Positions 1 to 9,905 of a DNA stretch of 64,000 nt are shown here, piece after piece (the first letter of the stretch is position 1; each line of letters opens with the position of its first letter). The position numbers and the translations under genes were made by a program. A model generated the notes under the pieces. It was not told the origin of the DNA. It did not search any database and saw nothing but the letters and a program-made list of their open reading frames with translations. The DNA is from Anastrepha obliqua (lineage: Eukaryota > Arthropoda > Insecta > Diptera > Tephritidae): NCBI RefSeq assembly GCF_027943255.1, contig NC_072893.1, positions 115,443,784 through 115,507,783 on the forward strand, read 5' to 3'.

Positions 1-119
1 GCTTTGAAAAACTATTGCATTTGATTTCAAAGGGGGAAAAACAATTTTTTCGATGATAGTACAGAACTTCTTTTGCTGCTGATTTCTAAATTATTCACAT
101 AAATTTAGTTATAAATGAT

Positions 120-235
120 AATTTTTACAAGATTAAAAATTTTAAATTTTTTAATTTTTAAATTTTTTTAATTTTTAAATTTAAACTTATAAATTTTTTT
201 AATTTTTAAATTTAAATTTATAAATTCCTTTAAAG
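120..235. repeat. AT-only short tandem repeat
   Basis: Nearly pure A+T stretch in which a block of roughly 40 bp (TTATAAATTT followed by T-rich and A-rich runs) recurs two to three times. Seen directly; no coding or regulatory reading is supported. Confidence 0.6.
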
Positions 236-479
236 AAAAAATCAAGTTTCCGTATTTTAGATGGTACTCATTAATCTCTTTTATTGCCATTGCTAGTTTT
301 TTTTGGAAGCTGATCTTTTATCAGTTGATTGCAGGTATTTCAAAATAATCGTATGTTCAATACCGTAAGAAAAAATTATTTTTGAATCAAATAAAACACA
401 AAATAATAATATTTTTTAAAAGATTAAAAAATATCAACTTTCATTCGAAGAAAAATAGCACATTTCAATTTTTTGATGG

Positions 480-1840
480 TAGTTGGGAATTTGTTTGTAT
501 CTGCATACAAAATAGCAACAGATAAAAAAAAAAATTTAACAACATTTCATTTTAATGAAAAACAAAAAGCAAATTTAAATATTTTTGATGATAAAGGTAT
601 TTTTTGCCAACTGATTTCTAGGAAATAGGAAAATAATTATTCAACCAAATTAAAAATAATAATAGTTTTTACAAAATTAAAAAAGCCTAAATTTCCATTC
701 TAAAGAATGATAGCAAATCTCAATATTTTGATGATGATTGGGAATTTTTTTATATCTGCATATGAACACGAAATAACAAAAAAAATTTGCATTTCATTTT
801 AATAAACAAAAACAACATTTTCTTGCCATCTGTCTGGTATGAGCAGAAAAATCGATGCCTCTGCATACGCAATTAGAAAATAAATTTGTATGCTAAGGAA
901 AAATAGCAATTTTTACTATTTTTGGACATAGTTGTCAATCGTTTTGTATCTGCATGCGAAGGAACAAAACGAAGCATTTTTTACCATATTAAAATAAATA
1001 AATAAAAAATTAAATTATTTCATTTAAAAAGAAACCCAACTAATTGAAATATGAATGATGACTACTGAGCATTTCTTTGCCAGCTGGTTGCAATGACCTA
1101 AGAAATAGACGCATCTGCATATGCCAGAAAAATAATTTTTCAAACAAAAAAAAATATTTTTACTAGAGTAAAAATATAAATAAACTAAAATATTATTTTT
1201 ATCAGATTAAAAAATATAAATTTTGTAAGGAGAAACAGCAAATCTCATTGTTTTTGGTGGTAGATAGGAATTTTTTGTATCTGCATATGAAGTAGAAAAA
1301 GAAAACTTTTTTTGGACCAGATTAAACAAAAAACAATAACAAAATAAAAAAAATTTTAAAATAAAAGAAACTAAATAAATATCGGAGTTATGTAAAAGCA
1401 CTTATTTGTCAGTTGGTCTCTATACACTAAAAAGTGGGCGCATTTGCAAATGCATTCCAAAAACAATTTTAGAGTTTAAGAAAATTTTAATTTTAAATTT
1501 GAGTAGGAAAAAATATATGTTGAAAATTATTCTTAAAGTTGGGTATTTATTTTTTTTGCAACTCGTTTCTATGCACTGAAAAATCTACGTAACTGCATAC
1601 GCCCTAAAAAATTTTTTTGAGATTTAAGCAAAATTTGTAAGTTCCATTTTTATAATAATAAAAATATATATTCAAATATGTTTGAGGATAATTGGGAATT
1701 TAAAAAAAGGAAAAAAAAATTTTAATAATTAAAAAAAAACGTTTTAACTTTTCATTTTAATCTGAAGATAATTGGACACTTTTTTTCAGTTGGTCGCTAT
1801 ATACTAAAAAGTGGACGTATCTGCATGCACCTTAAAAAAA
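480..1840. repeat. Degenerate ~165-bp tandem array (CTGCATAY marker)
   Basis: The word CTGCA (once TTGCA) inside a conserved context, TATCTGCATATG or close variants, falls at 501, 756, 861, 950, 1115, 1281, 1444, 1593 and 1821. Between 950 and 1593 the spacing is 165, 166, 163 and 149 bp, as expected for a decayed tandem array. Two monomer types can be told apart. In one the marker follows GGGAATTTTTTGTAT; in the other it follows a GTTGGTCGCTATA...AAAAAGTGGACG-like block. They roughly alternate from 861 to 1444, which hints at an old dimeric unit. The rest of the monomer is poly-A/poly-T. Confidence 0.6.
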
Positions 1841-2138
1841 AGCAATTTAAGAGATATAAAAAAAATTTCATTTTGAATTAGAGTAGCAAAAAAATATATA
1901 TTGAAAATTATCCTTAAAATTGGGCATTTTTTTTTTTTGCAATTCGTTTCTCGCGGGAAGAGAAAAATATTTTTTAATAAGATTTGAATCTTAAAAATTA
2001 TAGCTTATCATTTTAACAAAAAGTAGTGCAAGTTGAAATATTTTTGATAATCGCGTGATTTCCAGCACATCGCCGATGATTCGGATTTTGTTTAATCAGT
2101 GAATTTCTAAATATTCCAAATTATATGTCATAGATAGG

Positions 2139-2310
2139 AATTGTAATTTTTTAAGATATAGTAATTTTTTAAGAAATAGTATTTTTTTAAGAAAAAGTAA
2201 TTTTTAATTTTTTTTAAAATAGTAATCTTTTGAGAAATAGTAATTTTTTAAGAAATAGTAATTTTAACAGAAATAGTAATTTTTTAAGAAAAAATATTAA
2301 ATTTTTATAA
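2139..2310. repeat. Minisatellite of TTTTTTAAGAAATAGTAA units
   Basis: About seven imperfect copies of an 18-26 bp unit (TTTTTTAAGAAATAGTAA and variants with TATAGTAA or AAAAGTAA) lie head to tail. It is AT-only and looks like replication-slippage DNA. No open frame of interest. Confidence 0.7.
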
Positions 2311-2674
2311 TATATCATTTGTGATAATTGGCATTTTTTTATTTTTTACCAGTTGATTTTCAATATACTCCAAAAATAGACTTAGACATAGACATAGACA
2401 TAGATTGATTTGAGGTTTGCACTTTAACCGAAATAGAGTTATTTGCGTATACAAAAATTCCTAACTATTTACTATCAAAAATAAAAATTCACCATTTCGA
2501 ATGAAAATGAAAATTTATATTTTTCTAATTTAGAAATATATATTTTTTCAATTTCCTTGAAAAATTATTTTTTCTAAATTATTTTTTCTAGAAAAAAATA
2601 TTTTCTGTTTTTTTAATTTCCTTGAAAAATTAATTTTTCTACACTAGATTTTGATTTTCTAATAAATTACCTTG

Positions 2675-3119
2675 TATAGGGTTTTTCAGTAAGAGCGCTT
2701 CAACTTTTGAACTTTTTTGAATAAAACACAAACGGTTTGACTTTTTTAACTAATTTTTTTTTTTATTATCGAGTTTGAACATATACATTTAAGTATGAAA
2801 TTCGATTTCTTTTGCATGACCACCGCGTGCACGTTTTACGAAGTCCAATCGATGAACCCAATTTTCGACCACTTTTTTGCATAAATCGGCCGAAATTCCA
2901 GCAATTTCGCGTTCAGTATTGGCTCTGAGCTCACAAATCGTCGCCGGCTTGTTACTGTAGACCAATGACTTCACATAACCCCAGCTCAAGTGTGTAGCGT
3001 TCCATGATGAAATGTATACTAATGAAGTTTACAAATGACAAGCGAAAAATAAAAAATATTGCGTCGTTCGCCCTCCCTACCGGAAAAAAGTTGAAGCGCA
3101 CCTATTGAATAACCCTATA
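2675..3119. mobile_element. Deleted Tc1/mariner-superfamily element with 30-bp inverted repeats
   Basis: The left end (2675-2704) and the reverse complement of the right end (3090-3119) agree over 30 bp: TATAGGGTT, one variable base, TTCA, then a few differences, ending GCGCTTCAAC. TA dinucleotides sit at both ends, as expected for TA target duplication. Inside, only the extreme C-terminus of a transposase remains, on the minus strand. A minus-strand ATG at 3005 begins a few codons (MERYTLEL) that resemble a transposase N-terminus and run straight into the C-terminal part in another frame. I infer an internally deleted, non-autonomous copy. At 445 bp it cannot encode a full transposase of roughly 340-350 residues. 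Confidence 0.8.
2789..2989 (-). pseudogene. Transposase C-terminal fragment (Tc1/mariner superfamily)
   Basis: The frame encodes about 66 residues ending in GGHAKEIEFHT followed by a stop. WGYVKS near its start, a helical middle, and the final RGGH...FHT match my memory of the C-terminus of a widespread insect DDE transposase group, usually annotated as a mariner- or Tc3-like element. The catalytic core and the DNA-binding domain are missing. There is no proper start: the frame opens at a TTG inside the element, and upstream sequence is joined by a deletion. It lies wholly inside the inverted repeats at 2675-3119. The fragment at 59.26 kb seems to be the N-terminal part of a related transposase. 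Non-functional remnant. Confidence 0.8.
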
Positions 3120-3398
3120 TAAATAGTGATAATTCAACTTTAATCATTAAGCACTTAAAAAACATAGTCCATTTATAATTTTTGAAATTTATAATCATTG
3201 ATTAATTTCTTAACAGGAATTTAAAATATCTATATTTTACTGCAAAATGCTCCACTTTTTACAATATTTTTCTGTTTTAGCATAAACAAATTAAAATAAT
3301 AGACAAAAATCGGGAATTTTTTAAATGGTTCAAAAAGTGTGGTTTTGTCTTAGTCTTAAAGTTTTAAACGGTTAAATAAAAATTCAGAATACCTTAAA

Positions 3399-3678
3399 CC
3401 GCAACCAACTATTTTTCAATTAAGTAAGTTCGAATCTCCGTGCATGAAATATAAAAATGAAAAAGTTTTTTCTAGTAGCGGTCGCCCCTCGGCAGTCAGC
3501 GGGTATTATATTTCTCCGAGCGTATTTCTGCCATAAGAAAACTCCTCATAAAAAACCATTTGCCGTTCGGAGTCGGCCTTAAACTGTAGGTCCTTCCATT
3601 TGTGGAACAACATCTAGACGCACACCACAAATAGGAGGAAACACTTAACAGAAGTGTAGGCGCCAATTGTTTGTTTTT
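3399..3678 (+). mobile_element. SINE copy 1 (family shared with 26.3, 57.2 and 61.3 kb)
   Basis: The copy starts near CCGCAACC and has a Pol III B-box-like GTTCGAATC at 3428-3436. A conserved body follows: GCATGAAA, GCGGTCGCCCCTCGGCAG, TTTGCCGTTCGGAGTCGGCC, AACTGTAGGTCCTTCCATTTG, ACCACAAATAGGAGGA. It ends GTAGGCGCCAATT. The same blocks in the same order occur at 57.2 and 61.3 kb, and inverted at 26.3 kb, so this is a dispersed repeat. The B box and length of about 280 bp suggest a tRNA-derived SINE. I recall this sequence as abundant in tephritids but cannot verify that here. No clear target duplication was seen. Confidence 0.8.
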
Positions 3679-5121
3679 AAAGTTTCATAATATGACTTGT
3701 ACTTTGCAAGCCCCCAAAATACAGTTTAGCCATTTAAAGTTGAGACACAACAACAATACGACACTTACGATAATACTTTCGTGAATATCTCAATTCTAAT
3801 GCTGACAAATATCTAAACTTGTAAAATAGATCTACGGTTTACTCAGGTGCCTACAAGTCTGTGCTCACCTAAGAAAAATCACCTTGAATAGAAAAAAATG
3901 ATTCCCAATAATTTTTTTAAAATATATTACTTTTCGATATACGCGCATACAACATCCTTTTAAGTGGTCACCCACTGAAAATTTTCATAACCCTCTTCTC
4001 TTTGCTTGATTTTGAGCCATTCCAGAACAAACAGCACCCACTATTACGAAATTTAGGCTATGCGGGCCACTCTGCATTTACATCCAGTCTCTCCAGCAAG
4101 AATTCCCAAAAATTGTTAAAAATAATATTGGCTCATTTAACTTCATTTCATTTAAAATGAGAAAATTTAGTCTCAGCTAAGCATCCCCAAGCCTATTTTC
4201 GTCCGCCGAATCACCTCTATCAGAACACTCCAACTAAACGCTGTCCGTCACTTCACAGCTTCGATATTTGTTGTACAATTCAATCGTGTCATTAATAAAT
4301 AATCAAATTCTCGTTAAGCATTAAGTAACAACAAGCAATAAGCGCAGAACAAACCATAACACAAACAAATTTGCTGATTTAGAATTTTTCGCGCTGAACG
4401 CTGGCACTACGTTCGGATATGTAGATCGCATGAAACGTACAGACACTTCTAGATTCGAGAGGAATGTGGTTATGTCGATATGTTTTCTTTAATATGCAAG
4501 TACATACATGCAAATGTAGTGATCTGAGATATTGATGTGCTTTAATATTCAAATGCTCGCGTATGCAGATGATCTTCATAATCGCACAGTTGGCGTTTAC
4601 TTTTGCATGCGATGCTGGTAAATGGATATACTTTATGTACAATATGTATGTGTGCATATATGTAACTGTGTGTGTAGCTTTGGCAGTAGCAGCATTTTGA
4701 AAACTTAATTTTGTTATTGAACATTTCCACGAAGTATAATATTTTGTTGCTGTTATTGATATTTTGATTATTGAATGATTTCCATGGAAGCAAAGTGCAG
4801 CAATCGAAGATCAACGCGCGCTCAGTTAGCTGAGAAGTATATAGTTTTTTTTTCTGAGCGATGTGCCATAATTAGCACGAAAGAAACGAGAAAAGTAGAA
4901 GTGGAAAGAGTTGGGTAGGAAAAGAAGAATGAAGCAGCGAAGTTGGAGAGAAGAGGCAGAGGCAGATTGAGCGAAACAACTCACTGACTGATTATCCAAG
5001 AAAAGGCAATAGAGTTGATTTAATGACAGATCAGGAACAAGTAGATGTACTAACCAGCAGATAAGCAAAATGCCTGTTAGCCTAACGCGATGATAGATAG
5101 ATGTGCTGAATGGTGAATGGA
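3679..5121. other. Non-coding stretch, no supported gene
   Basis: Ordinary AT-rich sequence with short CATATG/GTATGTGTG microsatellite patches near 4.6 kb. The open frames here (up to about 90 codons) overlap each other on the same strand and have microsatellite-like composition. Nothing is supported. Confidence 0.6.
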
Positions 5122-5705
5122 TGAGTAGCTAGGGGTGGGGTTATTTTCGAATAATATTCGAATAAACATTATTCGAATAAAACGAATAATACTATTCGTT
5201 TCAAATAATTCGAATAGTTCATTATTCGAATACCTTACTATTCGAATACCTCACTATTCGAATAGTTTACTATACCTTACTATTCGAATACCTTACTATT
5301 CGAATACCTTACTATTCGAATACCTCACTATATATTCATTAACATCAGGGAGAAAATGCTTTTAAAAATATAAAAATTACATTGGCCCTTCTCATGGTGC
5401 ATGCACTTGTACATAAACCGATTAGTAGTCCGCTAATCTAAATAAATATTTACCAAAAATATTCGAATAGTGCAGTATTCGAATAGTGATGTATTCGAAT
5501 AGTAAGGTATTCGAATAGTAAGGTATTCGAATAGTAAGGTATTCGAATAGTGAGGTATTCGAATAGTGAGGTATTCGAATAGCATTATTCGAATAAACGA
5601 ATAAAAAATTCGAATAAATATTATTCGAATTACGAATACCTCTCGAATAAAAGATTTTATTATTCGAATAATTTTTATTCGAATAGTCCCACCCCTATGA
5701 GTAGC
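5122..5705. mobile_element. Foldback element with hAT-like ends and 8-bp target duplication
   Basis: The element spans 5130-5697 and is flanked by a perfect direct 8-bp duplication, TGAGTAGC (5122-5129 and 5698-5705). Its termini are TAGGGGTGGG and CCCACCCCTA. An 8-bp duplication with a YAGGGGTGGG-like end is the pattern of hAT-superfamily elements. Inside, the left arm (to about 5335) consists of 16-bp units TTACTATTCGAATACC. The right arm (from about 5460) carries the inverted equivalents, TTCGAATAGTAAGGTA, so the arms can pair over most of their length. A unique spacer of about 125 bp separates them. There is no transposase, so it must be mobilised in trans. The short open frame over the left arm is an artefact of the repeat. 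Confidence 0.9.
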
Positions 5706-5855
5706 AGTTAGACTTACTATGAGTTCGACTAACTGGTGTGATTGTCAAAATGAAGAGCATTTCTATAACTACTATATTATGTTATTAATTGAATGGGATA
5801 AATGAAATCGAGAATGCTTTTTTTATATTTTTAAACATTATTTACTAATATACAA

Positions 5856-6024
5856 TACAAGGTGGCGCAAAAATAATCATCCAATTTCGCTTTTGATTCA
5901 CTTTTTTATTCTGGACTTTACGCGCTCCATTACATGTCTGTTTGTATATTACCGCTGCATAATTCACAAGCGTCAAATATATGTAAATCTTCCGATAGAG
6001 TGATTAAATTTGCGCCACCTTGTA
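5856..6024 (-). mobile_element. MITE copy 1 (CAAGGTGGCGCA ends)
   Basis: The element is 5858-6022, flanked by TA on both sides. The left end CAAGGTGGCGCAAAAATAAT matches the reverse complement of the right end, CAAGGTGGCGCAAATTTAAT. TA duplication and matched ends point to a Tc1/mariner-superfamily MITE. Internal blocks (CAAACAGACA, GAGCGCGTAAAG, GGAAGATTTA) match the copies at 6.5 and 44.5 kb when this copy is reversed. It has no coding capacity. Confidence 0.85.
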
Positions 6025-6526
6025 GTTTTGCTAATCGCTATTATTTCACATTTCATTTATAATTGGCATAAATCGAGAATCAAATCACTTGAAACTTTCA
6101 CTTTCTTACGCTAAAATTCAGTGGGCTACAGACTTGCCAGTACTTTGTGCGAAGGAAAAGGCGCGATACTTAAGCGAATTAAAATTTTTAAAAATCAGTG
6201 CTATTTTGTAGTCACTTCAATTTTAATTCAGTGGGCTTAAAGTTGCATACTTAGAAAAATTTAAAAAATTTAGGTTAAAAAATTGCTGGCTTTGACGCAA
6301 TTGTGGCAAATTTTGCTGAAATTTATTAACAAGAAAATGATTGCAAATGATGGAAAGAGTTTAATAAAATAAATGGGACAATCCTTAAAAACTTTTTCTT
6401 GTCACGCAAATCTCCCGAACGGATGAATCAGTTTTGAAGAAAATTTCACTGCTAAGTGGAGAAGACTTTTGAGCAGGTTATAAATTATTATTATTAATTA
6501 TATAAAATTGAAATTATATGCATATG

Positions 6527-6746
6527 CAAGGTGGCGCAGAATTAATCACTTTAGCTGAAGATTTGTAATTTTTGCAAGTGGCGCCGGACGTCAATCATAC
6601 TAGGCACTTGGGAACTAGACAGCTGCAGCATACAAACAGACACGCAATAGAGCGCGTAAAGAAAGATATAATTTTTTTTTTTTTTTTTTTCATTTAATAA
6701 AAATGTTATTTAAACAAATGGGATGATACATTTTGTGCCACCTTTT
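6527..6746 (+). mobile_element. MITE copy 2 (CAAGGTGGCGCA ends)
   Basis: It starts CAAGGTGGCGCAGAATTAAT and ends with the degenerate TTTTGTGCCACCTTTT. Internally it shares ACGTCAATCA, CAAACAGACA and AGAGCGCGTAAAG with the copies at 5.9 and 44.5 kb. A 19-base T run (6672-6690) lies inside. The right end is more decayed than in copy 1, and the left flank no longer reads TA. Confidence 0.8.
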
Positions 6747-6759
6747 ATATATATGGCCC

Positions 6760-7410
6760 ACCTTCCCATTTAATATAAATAAAAAAAATCCGCACAAATT
6801 GTATATTTAAAGTTTAACCTCTAACTTAAGTAATTTTAAATTTTTTTCTGAAATTGAATCTAAATAAAATTCTTTTATTGTGATACAATTTTTATTTAAA
6901 GTTCCTACTCTTATTTTTCGGAGTTAATTTATTTAATGTAAATGAAAGTTTTTTCTACACCAAGTTTATATTTAAATTTCTTGCTTTTATATTACTTTAA
7001 AGAATTTTTAAAATTTTCCTCTCATTTAATCTAAATGATTTTTTTTGTTGATACAATTTTTATTTGAAGTTGCTACTCATATTTTTCAGAATTAAGTTAT
7101 TTAATGTAAATGAAAAATTTTTCTGCACAAATTTTATATATAAAATTCCTGCTTTTACTTAAAAAAATTGTAAAATTTTGAAAAAAATCAATATGAAATT
7201 TGTTTCACAATAAATTTTATAACTCTTAATTACTTTAAGAATTTTTTTAATTTTTTCTCAAATTCTACTTTTTTATTTATACATGTATTCATAATATATA
7301 TATATATTTATAAAATTTTTCTTCACATTTAATCTAAATAAAAATTTTTTTTCAACATAAATTTACATTTCATTTTCTTGCTCTTACTTTAAGGAATTTT
7401 TTAATTTTTT
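6760..7410. repeat. Degenerate ~168-bp AT-rich tandem repeat
   Basis: The blocks CATTTAATCTAAAT, GATACAATTTTTATTT, TTATTTAATGTAAATGAAA and TTCTTGCTTTTA recur in the same order. GATACAATTTTTATTT is at about 6882 and 7050, a spacing near 168 bp. Partial units extend on either side, to about 6765 and 7400. Non-coding. Confidence 0.6.
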
Positions 7411-8950
7411 CGCTACCTAAAAGTGACCAACACCAATTTTTTGCAGCTCCTTCCCGATTTAATTATTCATTTGCTGTCGGATCCTGAGACATTTTCAATT
7501 ATATGCAACACCGATTTTTTCCACATTTTCTTGCATATTTTTTTTTTTTTTTGTGTTAATTTAGCTATGTGGTACACTCATTTGCAATCAATTTCTTGGC
7601 ACGCAGCATTTAAAAGCCTTTACCACGAACTTTTTTTTCTCCCTGACTTTTATAAAGGTCCCTCCTATAAAGCGGCGACGGTGGCGATGGCGGTGGCGTT
7701 GGCTACACAAAGCGCCCGCAAGCGCTCCGGCATTTCGACAGAGCTCGTATGTAGTAAATATCAGTCAGTTAGACGCCAACCACTTCCTCACCGCACATCG
7801 ATTGCGCATTTACGCAAATATTTTCTTTAGATTGAATTTCATGCAAGCATGACAGCGAAAATTGCCGACGGCAAACTGCAATCGAGTCAGCGCAGTTGAA
7901 GCGCAGAGCGAGAGGCAGTGACAACAGCGGAGTTACGTGGCAATGCAACCCGGCGGTGGCTTGACTGACTGACTGACTGATTTTACATTATTATTGTTTT
8001 TTTTTTGTTTTTGCTGCTTGTTGCTGCACTTGCCGGTATTTCTAGGAATTCGCAAACATTACAGCCGTTCGGCAGCAGCAGCAGCACCTAAACCAGCAGA
8101 TCCTCCACCACTGCGACCATCGTGAGCACCAGCACAACCGGCTAGTTGGTGTTTTTGCTGCTACAATGTCGCAGTTTTAAGCGCTATCTATGCAGATACA
8201 TACATATGTATGTGTGTAGATGTGTATCCAACAGTGCGTGTGTGCGTTAGTTATTGTGTTAGCTGCATAACTTTTTTTTTGTTGCGCGTTTTTGGAGTAC
8301 TTTGTGGCATGCAACAATTTACAATCGTTTATTTAAACATTTTTCTCGTTTGTTTTTTTAATTTGGTCGTTGTTGTAATTTTACGCCGCCTTTGCAGCGT
8401 GGGTGTTTATTCATTATTGTGTTTTAAAAATAATTTAAAAAAAATGCACTCTACTTAAACATTTGTTTTTTGTTTTTGCTAAAACAAATTTTCATATACG
8501 TGTCTGCGCTTTCGTACACCCGTTCATCCATGATCGCTTGCCTTGCCATATTTTCTCTCTTTTTTTTATTTGTTTTTTTTGTGTTTTTATGGCAATTTTG
8601 TATGCATAATTTAACAAAATTTTATTAATTTTTCACCCAAATGAATGGAAAGGCGCTCTTGGTTGTATCTGCGCGCCAAGGCTTTCAATTAACGCGGAAG
8701 TTGTGCTACAAAGTTTCTGTGGAATAAATGCAAGTGTAAATGCGTTCATACCTGAATGTGTATTGGTAAATAGGATGAAACGCTTTACCTGTTTGGCTCA
8801 ATTTTGAGTGGAGAATTGTAACGACGCGCATCTTAAAATATGTGAAACTTTAGCAAATTTGGTTTCGGAAAATCCTATTTGAGATCTGCAGATTTTTATT
8901 TAGTAAATAAATAAATAAAAAATAATTATAAAAACTAAAATTAATTATGG
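7411..8950. other. Non-coding stretch with moderately GC-rich island
   Basis: From about 7640 to 8120 the sequence is less AT-rich and holds GGCGATGGCGGTGGC, CAGCAGCAGCAGC and a (TGAC)n run near 7963. The longest plus-strand frame (7423-7830) has no recognisable domain and no codon signal I would trust. The rest is T-rich low complexity. No gene is called. Confidence 0.5.
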
Positions 8951-8954
8951 AAAT

Positions 8955-9905
8955 CCCATGTTTAATTTAGGCACTAATTTTGAGATAAGCAAACATATTC
9001 GGCTTCAAAACCAGTTATTTAAATTTGGAGAATGCATAAATACACAAAAGAACTTTGAAAAATTAAAAAAAAAAATAAATTTAGTAAAAAAATTTTTCTC
9101 TTCACAAAATATTTTTGAAGGGCTAAGAAAGTTTGGAACACCCTGAAAAAAAATTCGAATGTCTGAGTTTCCGCGTTTTTATAAAAATATATTGCATCAA
9201 ACCTTTTTTGATGTTTGGTTCGTTGCTTGCAGATACTTTACCTTGACATAGGTACCCATTTTATGCCCTTAAATACTCACTATAAATATTTACTTACAAA
9301 GCAACGACTTCTTTGTGTTCGAAAGATACTTTTTGAAGGGTTTAGAAAGTTTTCAAAAACTCTGAGAAAAATTGATAGCTTTTGGTCTGCCATGTTTTGG
9401 TGTATGTATGGTGTAGATACTTTTTTGAGAACTCTGAACACTTGAATACATATTTTTATGTTTGATCTGCTGTTTGCAAATACTTTAAGTTGCCATAGAT
9501 ATTCATTTTATGCTCCTAAATACTTTCAATAAACATTTAGATACAAAAAGTTTCCAAGATTTTGTAAAAATTTATTGCATAGATACTTTTTGGGAACTCT
9601 GAATACTTGAATACATATTTTTAAGTTTGATTTGTGGTTTGAAGATACTTTAACGTTCCATAGATACTCATTTTATACTCTAAGATACTCACTATAAATA
9701 TTTGGATACAAAGAGTTTCCTAGCTTTTGTAAAAATTTCTTGCATAGATACTTTTTTTAAAACCCTGAATACTTTAGTGCATACTTTTATGTTTAATTTG
9801 TTGCCCGCAGGTACTTTATCTTGCCATAGATACTCTTTTTATGCCTTAGATACTCTCTATAAATATTCAGATACAAAACAGTGACTTGTAGATATTTATT
9901 TTTGG
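8955..9905 (+). repeat. ~168-bp tandem array rich in GATACTT
   Basis: A block reading roughly GATACTTTA..TTGCCATAGATACTCATTTTATGC recurs at about 9234, 9478, 9646 and 9811. The last three are 165-169 bp apart; the first spacing (~244 bp) is longer. A second marker, TTGAAGGG..TAGAAAGTTT, occurs at about 9113 and 9337 and extends the array to the left. Each monomer also carries a TTTTTGAGAACTCTGAATACTTG-like segment. The copies are clearly diverged, so the array is old. The word AGATACTT links it to the array at 12.2-13.1 kb. Confidence 0.75.

Noticed and set aside
5135..5365. 76-codon plus-strand frame rich in SNTLLFEYL-like repeats
   Set aside because: Translation of the 16-bp repeat units in the left arm of the foldback element.
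7423..7830. 135-codon plus-strand frame with a GC-rich end and TATA-like words near 7650-7675
   Set aside because: No domain, poly-T-derived Phe run, and no initiator at a workable distance from the TATA-like words.
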